Notes under the pieces: generated by a model | What the model was told of the DNA's origin: nothing | The model's database searches: none | What the model saw: only the letters and a program-made list of their open reading frames with translations | Assembly: GCA_964195545.1 (NCBI GenBank) | Contig: CAXMQQ010000049.1 | Span: forward strand, 1 to 20,759 | DNA from: JAHEEL01 sp964195545 | Lineage (GTDB): Bacteria > Actinomycetota > Acidimicrobiia > Spongiisociales > UBA5794 | Length of the DNA: 20,759 bases | Direction: 5' to 3' | Position numbers and translations under genes: made by a program | In this document: piece after piece, positions 1 to 7,189 of the stretch | Layout of the letters: the number at the start of each line of letters is the position of its first letter | Numbering within the stretch: position 1 is the first letter of the stretch

Positions 1-500
1 ACGATGATCTCGGTTTCAAAGCCAAACGTGTTGCGGATCGCGGTGACTTCATCGACGAAGTGAGTGACCTCCTCGCCGTTGCTCTCCTTCCATCCGATGA
101 ACGGGGATACATAGGCCGCACCCATCCGCATCGCCTGCAGCGCCTGCGCCGCCGAGAAGACGAGTGTCAGATTCGACTTGATGTCCGCGGCGGCGAGTTC
201 GAAAACCGCCTTGAAGCCCGGCTCGGTTGCAGGCAGCTTGATGACAAAGTTGGGCGACATGGCGGCAAGCTTCTTGCCCTCCTTGACCATCTCGGTCCAG
301 TCGTCGAGATGGGGATTGACCTCAACGGAAATTGGCTTGTCTGTTCCCGCAAAGATCTCGGCGATCTCGGTAATCACCGTCATGAAAGGCTTGCCGGATA
401 CCTGAACATGACGCGGGTTGGTGGTGACACCGTCGATGTCCCACATCTCCAGCGCGTGCTCGATCTCGTCGGTCATTGCGCTGTCTAGAAAGAACTTCAT
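1..500 (-). CDS. Transaldolase / fructose-6-phosphate aldolase family protein (3' end outside window)
   Basis: This is a class I aldolase of the small TalC/FSA/MipB transaldolase family. It forms a Schiff base and splits or transfers a three-carbon ketose unit from a sugar phosphate in the cytoplasm. Visible: the N-terminal MKFFLDSA strand, GVTTNP at residues 24-29, VEVNPHLD near 59-66, FVIKLP with the probable Schiff-base Lys at residue 88, LTLVFSAAQALQA, and AAYVSPFIGW. About 166 of the roughly 215-220 residues usual for the family are present; the C-terminus lies beyond base 1. The ATG at 500 has GGAG five bases upstream. The gene follows the hydroxyacid dehydrogenase by 18 bp, so both probably share one mRNA. 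Family assignment is firm. The true substrate (fructose 6-phosphate, sedoheptulose 7-phosphate or a modified sugar such as a sulfosugar phosphate) cannot be read from the sequence. Confidence 0.9.
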   Translation of the reverse strand, partial: MKFFLDSAMTDEIEHALEMWDIDGVTTNPRHVQVSGKPFMTVITEIAEIFAGTDKPISVEVNPHLDDWTEMVKEGKKLAAMSPNFVIKLPATEPGFKAVFELAAADIKSNLTLVFSAAQALQAMRMGAAYVSPFIGWKESNGEEVTHFVDEVTAIRNTFGFETEII

Positions 501-518
501 CTCATCTCCGTAGCTTGG

Positions 519-1451
519 CTAGTGGTTGTCGAGGGTCCTCTTTACGTTCTCTACCGTCACGTCGCTCACCCGCTCGTTCGACTCGGTAGTCAGACCGGCG
601 ATGTGCGGGGTGAGAACCACGTTGTCGAGGTCGGCGAACATCTCAGCTGCGGTTGCGGTGAGGGGCTCGGTTTCGAACACGTCGAGTGCCGCGCCCGCAA
701 TCTGCCCGTTGCGGATGGCGGCAGCGAGAGCGGCGTCGTCAACGATCCCGCCGCGGGAAGTGTTGACGATGATGGCGCCCGATCTCATGGTGCCGAGGCT
801 ATCTGCGTTGATGAGGTGCCGGGTGGAATCTGTGAGCGGAACATGAAGGCTGATCGCATCGGACCGGGCCAATAGGTCGGCGAGATTGTCGACGTGGGTG
901 ACACCGGTCCACGCCGGATCATCAGCCGTCAAGAACGGATCGAAGGCGGCCACCGTCATGCCAAAGGCGGTGGCGCGTTCCGCCACTAGTCGGGCAATAC
1001 CGCCCAGACCGACCAGCCCCAACGTCTTGCCGCTGGTCTCACGTCCCTGGAGCGCTCCACGCGGCCACGCCCCATCGACCATCCGATCCCGTGCCTGATA
1101 GGCGCCGCGGAACAACATCATCACCGATGCGATCACATACTCGGCGACTGCTCTGGCATTGGCGCCCGTAGCCGGGTGGACCGCGATGCCTCGCCGCTGG
1201 CAGGCACCCATGTCGATGTTGTCCAGCCCAACTCCGAGTCGTCCCACCACTCGCAGCCGGGGTGCGGCCGTCAGTAACTCGTCATCTACCTCGGTGCGGT
1301 TGCGCACGATGATCGCTTCGGCGTCTGCCACTGCAGCCAGAAGCGCGGATCGCTCATCTACTAGCTCGGGACCAAACAGGACCTCGTGCTCTGCCCGCAA
1401 TGGAGCGAGCGCAGCTTCGTTCATGAATTCAGATACAACAACCAGTGGCAT
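519..1451 (-). CDS. D-2-hydroxyacid dehydrogenase, phosphoglycerate dehydrogenase (SerA)-like
   Basis: An NAD-dependent D-isomer 2-hydroxyacid dehydrogenase of about 310 aa. It is the short SerA type without ACT or ASB regulatory domains. It would oxidise 3-phosphoglycerate or another 2-hydroxyacid, or reduce the 2-oxoacid. Visible: the dinucleotide motif GLGGIA at about residues 148-153 (third Gly replaced by Ala), and the Arg-Glu-His triad in NTSRGGIVD (R233), ETEP (E262) and TPHIAG (H283). The start is taken at the ATG at 1451 because GAGGTG lies just upstream. The frame is also open to a TTG at 1484, but that has no ribosome site and would sit inside a palindrome. Being between a sugar-uptake cluster and an aldolase suggests a catabolic role rather than serine synthesis; that is inference. 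Glyoxylate/hydroxypyruvate reductase is an alternative. Confidence 0.85.
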   Translation of the reverse strand: MPLVVVSEFMNEAALAPLRAEHEVLFGPELVDERSALLAAVADAEAIIVRNRTEVDDELLTAAPRLRVVGRLGVGLDNIDMGACQRRGIAVHPATGANARAVAEYVIASVMMLFRGAYQARDRMVDGAWPRGALQGRETSGKTLGLVGLGGIARLVAERATAFGMTVAAFDPFLTADDPAWTGVTHVDNLADLLARSDAISLHVPLTDSTRHLINADSLGTMRSGAIIVNTSRGGIVDDAALAAAIRNGQIAGAALDVFETEPLTATAAEMFADLDNVVLTPHIAGLTTESNERVSDVTVENVKRTLDNH

Positions 1452-1474
1452 CGTCACCTCGTCAAGTTTGTCGC

Positions 1475-1522
1475 GTCCCATCAATGGGACCGGTTCCGTT
1501 TCCGATACTGAAGGATTTCAGT
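1475..1522. promoter_or_regulatory. Cluster of dyads upstream of the dehydrogenase gene (candidate operators)
   Basis: Three inverted repeats lie just upstream of the dehydrogenase start. They are GTCCCAT-CA-ATGGGAC (1475-1490, perfect 7-bp arms), the overlapping imperfect TGGGACCGGTTCCG (1485-1498), and ACTGAA-GGAT-TTCAGT (1507-1522, perfect 6-bp arms). The second has a central CG and resembles the ACCGGT core of many LacI-family operators in actinobacteria. Together they could control the dehydrogenase and aldolase genes separately from the transporter. No clear -35/-10 pair was found, so the promoter itself is not located. Confidence 0.4.
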
Positions 1523-1544
1523 TGCTCAGTTTCTTGGGAACCCG

Positions 1545-1589
1545 GAGTCTTCGACTCAAGGTTGAAAGACTAGTACCGAACGTATTCGG
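1545..1589. other. Short hairpins after the glycosidase-like gene
   Basis: Two small inverted repeats follow the stop of the minus-strand glycosidase-like gene: CCGAA-CGTA-TTCGG (1576-1589) and GAGTC-TTC-GACTC (1545-1557). The second is flanked by a further AACC/GGTT pairing. They could end or attenuate the transporter transcript. There is no T-run, so an intrinsic terminator is only a weak possibility. Confidence 0.25.
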
Positions 1590-1598
1590 GACGAATTC

Positions 1599-2549
1599 CT
1601 AAGTTGAACCAGCGATCGAGGGGCCTTCGCGCCCGCGCACTTCAGCAACTCGCATGTCGTGGGATCCGTCCGGTCGCGTGTACTCGAAGTACACGAAGGT
1701 CGAGCCGCGTGCGGGCACAGCACAGGCGTAGCGGACGCCACCGTCGGGGGCGCTCACCCACCTCTCCGTCGATCGCTCGAACACCCGCCCGTCCGGTGAC
1801 GCGGCGATCCCGGCGTGCTCCTCGTAGTTGTCGTAGAACGTCCGGCCCCCGTCGTACGTTGCGAGATAGCCGTCGCCCCATGCGATGACCGAGTTGAGAC
1901 GCGCCCGTCGGCCGTTCCACGAGTCGTCGCACGGGGCCTCGAACACGTACTCGATCGTCGGGAAGTACATCCCGTCCTCCGATGTGGTGAGCACGGTCGC
2001 GTCGAGTGGACCGGCATGAACGACGTTCCCATCGACCACTGGTCCGGTTCTCGGCGGAACGGCGGCATACAGCCACGTCTGGCCATCGACGAAGGTCACA
2101 AACGGGTCCTTGATCCACGGGATGCCGTAGTCGAGCGGCCACAGCACGGTTCGCCGGCCTTGGACGTCGAGATCTTCGATGCGACCCGCACGAAGCACAT
2201 CGATGCGCCATGTCGACGTGCCGCGCATCTCATACGACACGTAGCAACGCCACTCGTCCCCTGCTCGAACGCAGTGCCCCTCTTCGACGGAGTTCGCGGC
2301 GAAGTCGTCCTTCGTGGCGGTCCACACGTCGGTGAACACAACGCCGTCCTCGCTCACCGCGATGCCACATACACCGGCCCGACCGTGTTCGAGCGGTCGT
2401 CGCTCGCGATAGAACAGCGCGAACACACCGGAGACCGGATCAAAGCTGACCTTGCCTCCAACCCAGTTTCCGTAGCCGACTCCCTGCGGACTCCGAACGA
2501 CAGTGGCAGCGGACGAATCGAAGTGGAGTACGCGGTGGAGATCAGTCAT
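1599..2549 (-). CDS. Beta-propeller glycosidase-like protein (GH43/GH32/GH130-like fold), cytoplasmic
   Basis: A protein of about 316 aa with no signal peptide. It has repeated aromatic-rich blade motifs of the five-bladed propeller glycosidases and phosphorylases: GNWVGGKVSFDP, FALFYRER, IAVSEDGVVF, WRCYVSYE, WIKDPFVTFVDGQTWLYAA, LTTSEDGMYF, WGDGYLATYDGG and FVYFEYTRPDG. The acidic residue in KDPF and the repeated SEDG turns fit this fold. I cannot assign the exact family or name catalytic residues with certainty. The gene follows the second permease by 19 bp, in the place where a glycosidase often sits in sugar ABC operons (compare aglA after aglEFG in Sinorhizobium). It probably processes the imported sugar in the cytoplasm; this is inference. 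The ATG at 2549 was preferred (AGAGTG six bases upstream); an in-frame GTG at 2558 is possible. Confidence 0.6.
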   Translation of the reverse strand: MTDLHRVLHFDSSAATVVRSPQGVGYGNWVGGKVSFDPVSGVFALFYRERRPLEHGRAGVCGIAVSEDGVVFTDVWTATKDDFAANSVEEGHCVRAGDEWRCYVSYEMRGTSTWRIDVLRAGRIEDLDVQGRRTVLWPLDYGIPWIKDPFVTFVDGQTWLYAAVPPRTGPVVDGNVVHAGPLDATVLTTSEDGMYFPTIEYVFEAPCDDSWNGRRARLNSVIAWGDGYLATYDGGRTFYDNYEEHAGIAASPDGRVFERSTERWVSAPDGGVRYACAVPARGSTFVYFEYTRPDGSHDMRVAEVRGREGPSIAGST

Positions 2550-2568
2550 ACCGGGCACTCTACGGGTA

Positions 2569-3555
2569 CTACCCCTTCACAGAACCGGCGGTGATCCCTC
2601 GGACGAAGAACCGCTGCAGAGTGAAGAACATCACCATCGGAACGACCGTGATGATGAACGCACCGGCGGTCAGCAAGTTCTCGCGCAAGCCGAACTCACC
2701 GGCGAGCGACGCAATCACCACTGTTGCCGGCAGCGCCTCCCGGTTGCCTCCGATCATCGTCAGGGCGATCAGATAGTCGTTCCAGGTCCACAGGAACTGG
2801 AAGATCGTGAAGGCGGCGAGGACCGGAACGGAGAGCGGAATCACGAGGCGCCAGAAGATGGTGAAGTGGTCTGCACCATCGATGCGTGCCGACTCGAAGA
2901 TGTCGCGGGGGAGTCCGGCGATGTAATTGTAGAGCAAGAAGATCGCGAACGGTAGAGCGAAGCCGGTGTGGGTCAGCCAGACCGCAGGGATCGTCCCTGC
3001 GAGATCCAGGTCGGGGAAGATCGTGATCGTCTTCTCGATCAGCGGAAGTGTGAGATGGGCGCCGCCGGAGTACATCTGGAGCAGCGGAATCAGCGCAACC
3101 TGTGACGGAACGGCGAGCAATGCCACCACGGCAATGAACAACCAGTTCCGACCCTTGAAGTCGATCCATGCGAAGGCGTAGGCCGCGAATGCAGCGATGG
3201 CGATCGGAATGATCGTTGCCACCACCGAGATTGCCATCGAGTTCAGAAGCCCGTTCGCCACGCCACCGGTTGCTTCGGAGCCGAGTACGTCCGAATAGTT
3301 CTGGAAGCTGAGACCACCGTAACCGTTCGCAGAGTCTTGCCAGAACAACCACCAGCCGGAGCCCCGCTGCGCATCGGACGTACGGAACGAGTTGATGAAC
3401 AACCCGAGGGTCGGAATCGTCCAGACGACAACGAACAACCACAGAATCCAGCTCGGAATGCCACCGAGGAATCCTCGCAGCCGAGCGCCGAGCGCCTCCG
3501 GATTCGGACCAACTGCAGTACGCACCTTCGTCGGTTTCGTATCGGTGGTGGTCAT
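2569..3555 (-). CDS. Carbohydrate ABC transporter permease, MalG/AglG type
   Basis: Inner-membrane permease of a CUT1 sugar importer, about 328 aa. A short soluble N-terminus is followed by about six hydrophobic segments, beginning with WILWLFVVVWTIPTLGLFINSF. The coupling-helix EAA motif that docks the ATPase is seen as ESARIDGADHFTIFWRLVIP at about residues 220-239, followed by FLWTWNDYLIAL, typical of MalG-like subunits. The ATG at 3555 overlaps the upstream permease stop by one base (TGATG), so the two subunits are translationally coupled. A purine-rich GAGGGCGG lies about eight bases upstream. A longer start at 3600 would run inside the neighbour and is rejected. The substrate is unknown. 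Confidence 0.92.
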   Translation of the reverse strand: MTTTDTKPTKVRTAVGPNPEALGARLRGFLGGIPSWILWLFVVVWTIPTLGLFINSFRTSDAQRGSGWWLFWQDSANGYGGLSFQNYSDVLGSEATGGVANGLLNSMAISVVATIIPIAIAAFAAYAFAWIDFKGRNWLFIAVVALLAVPSQVALIPLLQMYSGGAHLTLPLIEKTITIFPDLDLAGTIPAVWLTHTGFALPFAIFLLYNYIAGLPRDIFESARIDGADHFTIFWRLVIPLSVPVLAAFTIFQFLWTWNDYLIALTMIGGNREALPATVVIASLAGEFGLRENLLTAGAFIITVVPMVMFFTLQRFFVRGITAGSVKG

Positions 3556-5507
3556 CAGCTGGCCGCCCTCTGTCGTTGGATGCGTCGCACATTCAGCCAC
3601 ATGATCGGGAGCACAGCGAGGAAGAGCACAATGGCGATCGCCGAACCCATACCGAAGTCGAGTTCAGTGAAAGCTCGCTGCCACATCTCATTTGCCAGCA
3701 CCTGCGTGTCGAAGTTGCCGTTCGTCATGACCTTTGGAACGTCGAAGACCTTGAGCACCACGACGATCATCGTGGTGACCACAACACCGATCGTCGGAGC
3801 AATCTGCGGGATCGTGAGCTTCCAGAAGACCTGGGATTCGGTCGCTCCGTCAATGTGAGCCGCCTCGATGAGTTCGCTCGGCACCGCCTTGATGGCAGCC
3901 GAGAGAATGACCATCGCGAAACCGGTCTGGATCCAGATGAATACGATCATCAGCCAGAAGTTGTTGAACGGCGACTCCGTGAGAAACAGAATTGGCTGGG
4001 CGATGGTGTCACCGGTCGCTTCGATCACCTGGAAGCCGCCGAGTCCGGGACCGAGGAATCGGTAGATCAGCCAGACGATCGGCAGAGCGAAGACGAAAGC
4101 GCCGGCTGAGACGGCGGGCATTTTCGCGAGGCGGCCGCGCCACATGATGAAGATCGACCCCGCGAGGATCAGTCCGAGAATCACGACGATGATCGCTGTG
4201 GCGGTCGAGGAGTTGCTCCACTCGCCGACCTTGACCCAGAGGAAGTTCAAGACGCCGGTCTGGGCCTTCTGCGGTGGGCGGGCGATGTACATGAAACGCC
4301 AGATGATCGACGCTCCGACGAACGAGATAGCCATCGGCATGAAGATCAAGGACTTGGCGATGTTCTCGCCCTTGCTCCGATCCGCCAGAACGGCGACGGC
4401 GAGACCCATCCCGACGGCGAAGACCACAACGGCGAAGATCCACCAGAGGTTGTTCGAGATGGTCCCGCGCATGACCGAGAAGAGCGCAAAGCCCACGAGG
4501 ATGACCCCGCCTGCGAAAGCGGAGAGCGAACCGCCGTTGATGCCGATGGTCTGACCCATTCGTTTCCCCGAGATTCGGGCGACGACGAAGGCAGCGATCA
4601 GGACGACGACGCCGACCCAGAGCAGTTTGCTCGTGAAGAAGTCCGTCCAGTTGCTGAGGTCGAGGATCGTGGGGTCGGTGAAGATCTCGCCGTAGTTCGT
4701 GAACCCCGTCCATACGAGTTTGGTCGGTGTCCCGGTGAGCAGCGACAACCAGATCGTACGAATGAGCGGGATGACCAGCGTCATACCAACGAAAGCAAGC
4801 GCCGGTGCGAGGAAGATGTACTTTCGTGATCCGAAAGCAATGTCAACCTTCATGACCTGATCGGGCAGCGGGAACGTCCCGACCCACGCGCCAATGCCGG
4901 CTGCGAAGATCACCGCGGCAATGACGGCCCACGCACGCGTTCCGGAACCAAGGGTCGGGAAGAACCAGGCGCCGAAAAGCCAGCCGATCGAACCCCAGAG
5001 CAGCAGGGGTCGACCGAGCACCGCTCGTCGCCCGCGTCCCACCCAGAGCAACGCCCCGATCCCCAGACCAACCGCCACCGTGACGAGGAGCGCCAGGAGT
5101 TCGACAGCTGGCAAGTACTCGGGCTTGATGGAGATGCCGACGAGTCCACCGAGGATCACGCCACCGGTTGCGCCGATCGCCAGGTGGAGGGATTGAACCG
5201 CCGTCATCGAGAGCGCAAATCCAGCAGCGGCGCCCACGATCACAGCGACCGCCGTAACAGTCACCGGCTGGTCGATGAGGCGGTTGCCCCACATCAGGCC
5301 AAATATGGCAAGCGCCGAGAGGCCTCCGATCAGTGCGCTGAAGATCGACCACCTGCGCAGAGCAAGGTCGAAGAGTCTGTTGGCACCGATGAAGACGATG
5401 GCGCTGATCCCAACAGCAGCAATGACGCCAAGAACGGTTGCTGTGATGCGACTCGCGGCGCTAGCGGCGAAGAGAACATTTCCAACCCCGGCGATCATCG
5501 ATCCCAT
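3555..5507 (-). CDS. Carbohydrate ABC transporter permease, MalF/AglF type, with extra N-terminal membrane domain
   Basis: A 650-aa permease, about twice the length of an ordinary CUT1 permease. The N-terminal roughly 220 residues hold several hydrophobic helices (ITATVLGVIAAVGISAIVFI, then WSIFSALIGGLSALAIFGLM, and more) that do not match the usual core. The core starts near YIFLAPALAFVGMTLVIPLI. It contains the FTNYGEIF segment, a second helical insert before LIFMPMAISFVGASIIWRFMY, and the EAA motif EAAHIDGATESQVFWKLTIP at about 546-565. The ATG at 5507 has GAGGGG upstream. It forms the heterodimeric channel with the downstream permease. The extension could be a membrane anchor or an accessory domain like, but longer than, the MalF N-terminus. 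Permease identity is firm; the role of the extension is unknown. Confidence 0.92.
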   Translation of the reverse strand: MGSMIAGVGNVLFAASAASRITATVLGVIAAVGISAIVFIGANRLFDLALRRWSIFSALIGGLSALAIFGLMWGNRLIDQPVTVTAVAVIVGAAAGFALSMTAVQSLHLAIGATGGVILGGLVGISIKPEYLPAVELLALLVTVAVGLGIGALLWVGRGRRAVLGRPLLLWGSIGWLFGAWFFPTLGSGTRAWAVIAAVIFAAGIGAWVGTFPLPDQVMKVDIAFGSRKYIFLAPALAFVGMTLVIPLIRTIWLSLLTGTPTKLVWTGFTNYGEIFTDPTILDLSNWTDFFTSKLLWVGVVVLIAAFVVARISGKRMGQTIGINGGSLSAFAGGVILVGFALFSVMRGTISNNLWWIFAVVVFAVGMGLAVAVLADRSKGENIAKSLIFMPMAISFVGASIIWRFMYIARPPQKAQTGVLNFLWVKVGEWSNSSTATAIIVVILGLILAGSIFIMWRGRLAKMPAVSAGAFVFALPIVWLIYRFLGPGLGGFQVIEATGDTIAQPILFLTESPFNNFWLMIVFIWIQTGFAMVILSAAIKAVPSELIEAAHIDGATESQVFWKLTIPQIAPTIGVVVTTMIVVVLKVFDVPKVMTNGNFDTQVLANEMWQRAFTELDFGMGSAIAIVLFLAVLPIMWLNVRRIQRQRAAS

Positions 5508-5550
5508 GGATCCCCTCGTCTTCTCGGTGCCGGATGGACCCTAGCAAGAA

Positions 5551-5585
5551 GAGAGGACCGGCACCCAACCGGTACCGGTCCTCTC
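5551..5585 (-). terminator. Hairpin between binding-protein and permease genes
   Basis: A perfect 11-bp inverted repeat, GAGAGGACCGG and CCGGTCCTCTC, with a 13-nt loop. It lies between the stop of the binding-protein gene and the start of the first permease. In the minus-strand RNA it is followed by a short pyrimidine-rich stretch (TTCTTGCT) but no clean T-run. The likely role is partial termination or protection of the upstream mRNA, so that the binding protein is made in excess over the permeases, as known for malE-malF. Role is inference. Confidence 0.65.
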
Positions 5586-5612
5586 AATCAGACTACGTCT
5601 GAGCTCCTCGGC

Positions 5613-7016
5613 TTATGGCCAGGAAGCATCGATCGTGGCAGTTGCTTCTTCGACCGTCTTGTCGCCGTTGACGGCGCTCGTGCCCTCGGTCCAGAACGAA
5701 CCCGCACCAACCGCAGCCGGCATGAGGTCCGATCCGTCGAAGCGCATCACCTCGGCGTTGAGCATGATGCCAATCATCGTCTGCTCGAGCGGCAGGAACA
5801 CGGAGAGGTCCATGTTCTTGTTCGCCGACAGATAGCCGCTCAGCTGACCGCTCTTGCGCGCCTGCTGCGCAATCTGACGGTTCTCGGAGTAGGCCGCCGA
5901 CGCGTAGTAGTCCATGACGGCCCACACCTCGGGACTATCATCGAAGGTAGCAGCGAGGGTTCCGCCGCCGAGGACCGGCTTCGTGCCGTCGGGTCCCGCG
6001 GGGAAGTAGAACACGTCGACTCCGCCGGGTCCCGTAATAGTACCATCCGGCAGGAAGGCCGAGTAGAACGACGCCTGACGGTGCATCATGCAGTCACCAT
6101 CAACGAGCGGTTGCCCGTTGTCGCCGAACGGCGTCGACGCGATGGAGCCGCCCGATGCGTACGTGTTGCCGGGTGCGTTCCACAGTTCGAGGATCTGATT
6201 CCAGATCGCCACCATCTTCGGATCGCTGAACTTCACCTCGTTCGCCACCCACTGGTCGTAGAAGTCCGCGCCTTCCAGGCGCAGCGTCATGTCCTCGACC
6301 CAGTCGGTGAACGGCCAACCGGTTGCCGGGCCGGACTCGATGCCGACGCACCACGGCGTCTGGCCGTTGGCGAGCATCTGATCGCTGAGTGCCCACAGTT
6401 CGTCGAGCGTCTCTGGGATCGCGTAGCTGTTCTCTGCGAACGCAACACTGTCGTACCAGACGAGCGACTTGATGTCAGCCTTGTTCGGAACGCCGTACTG
6501 GACACCGTCAACGTTGCCGAACGACACGAAGGCCTCCGGCCAGTTGGCGATGACCGTCGACGTCACAGCGTCGGGCAGCGGAACGATGAATCCTTCGTTG
6601 GCGAAGTCAACGATCTTGCCCGGCTGCGGGAAGATCGCGATATCCGGCGGGTTTCCGCCGGCAGCCTGCGCGTTGATCTGGTCCGAGAAGTCACGAGCGC
6701 CCGTATAGATGATCGTCATCCCGTTGGCCACGGCGAAGATGTCGAGGGCGTCCTGGTGGGCGCCTGCTTCATCGTCGGAGGACTCAGGGCCAAAGACCGT
6801 GACGGTCGTACCCTCGAGCGAGAAGGCTTCGGTGGTTTCCGTAGCTGCCGTCGTCGTGGTCTCTCCCGCGGCCGTGGTCGTGGTCTCTGCTGCCGTTGTC
6901 GTGGTCTCGTCTCCACCGGCTGCCGTTGTGGTCGTGTCGTCGGAGTCCGACGAGCAAGCCGCCGCAACAAGTGCGAAGACTACGAGCAATAAGACAGCGA
7001 GTCGGAATCGCTTCAT
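5613..7016 (-). CDS. Extracellular sugar-binding lipoprotein of the ABC importer (AglE-like)
   Basis: Solute-binding protein of a CUT1 importer, 467 aa. The signal peptide MKRFRLAVLLLVVFALVAAAC has a lipobox with the lipid-modified Cys at residue 21. Next comes a Thr-rich linker (residues 28-62), then an SBP type-1 fold with FGPESSDDEAG, INAQAAGGNPPDIAIFPQPG and a C-terminal AAYSENRQIAQQARKSGQLS region. The length fits AglE-like alpha-glucoside binding proteins (about 450 aa), but this does not prove the ligand. The ATG at 7016 has AGGGAGA six bases upstream; an ORF start at 7097 lacks support and would break the signal peptide. It is the first gene of the cluster and the permeases follow after a hairpin. 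It presumably delivers ligand to the two permeases. Confidence 0.93.
   Translation of the reverse strand: MKRFRLAVLLLVVFALVAAACSSDSDDTTTTAAGGDETTTTAAETTTTAAGETTTTAATETTEAFSLEGTTVTVFGPESSDDEAGAHQDALDIFAVANGMTIIYTGARDFSDQINAQAAGGNPPDIAIFPQPGKIVDFANEGFIVPLPDAVTSTVIANWPEAFVSFGNVDGVQYGVPNKADIKSLVWYDSVAFAENSYAIPETLDELWALSDQMLANGQTPWCVGIESGPATGWPFTDWVEDMTLRLEGADFYDQWVANEVKFSDPKMVAIWNQILELWNAPGNTYASGGSIASTPFGDNGQPLVDGDCMMHRQASFYSAFLPDGTITGPGGVDVFYFPAGPDGTKPVLGGGTLAATFDDSPEVWAVMDYYASAAYSENRQIAQQARKSGQLSGYLSANKNMDLSVFLPLEQTMIGIMLNAEVMRFDGSDLMPAAVGAGSFWTEGTSAVNGDKTVEEATATIDASWP
6831..6935 (-). repeat. Thr/Ala-rich linker repeats in the binding lipoprotein
   Basis: The DNA encodes four TTTTAA units separated by GGDE, E or GE, followed by a variant TETTE. 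It is a low-complexity spacer between the lipid anchor and the binding domain, built from repeated GTCGTGGT/GCCGTTGT-type codon runs. Similar Thr-rich spacers occur in many acidimicrobiial lipoproteins, which is one reason for the proposed taxonomic placement. Such a tract can change in length by slippage. Confidence 0.8.
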
Positions 7017-7077
7017 GCGATCTCCCTTTGTCTCGACTTCATGTGCATGGTCTCGACGATCAACAGATCGTCCTCCC

Positions 7078-7095
7078 GGTGACCAAGCGGTCACC
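7078..7095. promoter_or_regulatory. 18-bp dyad, candidate operator of the sugar-uptake cluster
   Basis: A perfect inverted repeat GGTGACC-AAGC-GGTCACC lies about 60 bp upstream of the binding-protein start codon. It falls just downstream of the predicted -10 element, at roughly +5 to +23 of the predicted transcript. That position suits a repressor that blocks initiation or elongation. The regulator is not encoded in the window. Confidence 0.55.
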
Positions 7096-7106
7096 AAGTA
7101 GGAACC

Positions 7107-7134
7107 CTAATACAACAACGGTGGGGGGTGCCAA
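7107..7134 (-). promoter_or_regulatory. Candidate sigma-70-type promoter of the sugar-uptake cluster
   Basis: On the minus strand TTGGCA (7134-7129, five of six matches to TTGACA) and TATTAG (7112-7107, four of six) are separated by 16 bp. The predicted start of transcription is near 7100, giving a leader of about 85 nt that contains the dyad at 7078-7095. The call rests on motif match and position only. Confidence 0.45.
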
Positions 7135-7177
7135 ACCGCTATCGCCCTCGATGCGGTCGCCGCAGCTGAGAGTTCTC

Positions 7178-7183
7178 TAGAAT
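7178..7183 (+). promoter_or_regulatory. Candidate -10 element of a leaderless transcript (thrC-like remnant)
   Basis: TAGAAT (TANNNT type) ends six bases before the ATG at 7190, and there is no ribosome-binding site. This is the arrangement of leaderless mRNAs, which are common in actinobacteria. It suggests that the broken threonine-synthase-like frame still has a promoter. Confidence 0.45.
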
Positions 7184-7189
7184 CGCGCT

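Noticed and set aside
1452..1484. Longer dehydrogenase starting at TTG 1484
   Set aside because: There is no ribosome site, it would start inside a perfect palindrome, and the family N-terminus fits the ATG at 1451 with GAGGTG upstream.
6831..6935. Short tandem repeats that could suggest a CRISPR or VNTR array
   Set aside because: They lie in frame inside the binding lipoprotein and encode a Thr/Ala linker. Unit length and spacing do not fit CRISPR.
5184..6992. 602-aa plus-strand reading frame
   Set aside because: It is antisense to the binding protein and permease genes, which have clear domains. The product is Arg/His/Val-rich without motifs, as expected for a high-GC shadow frame.
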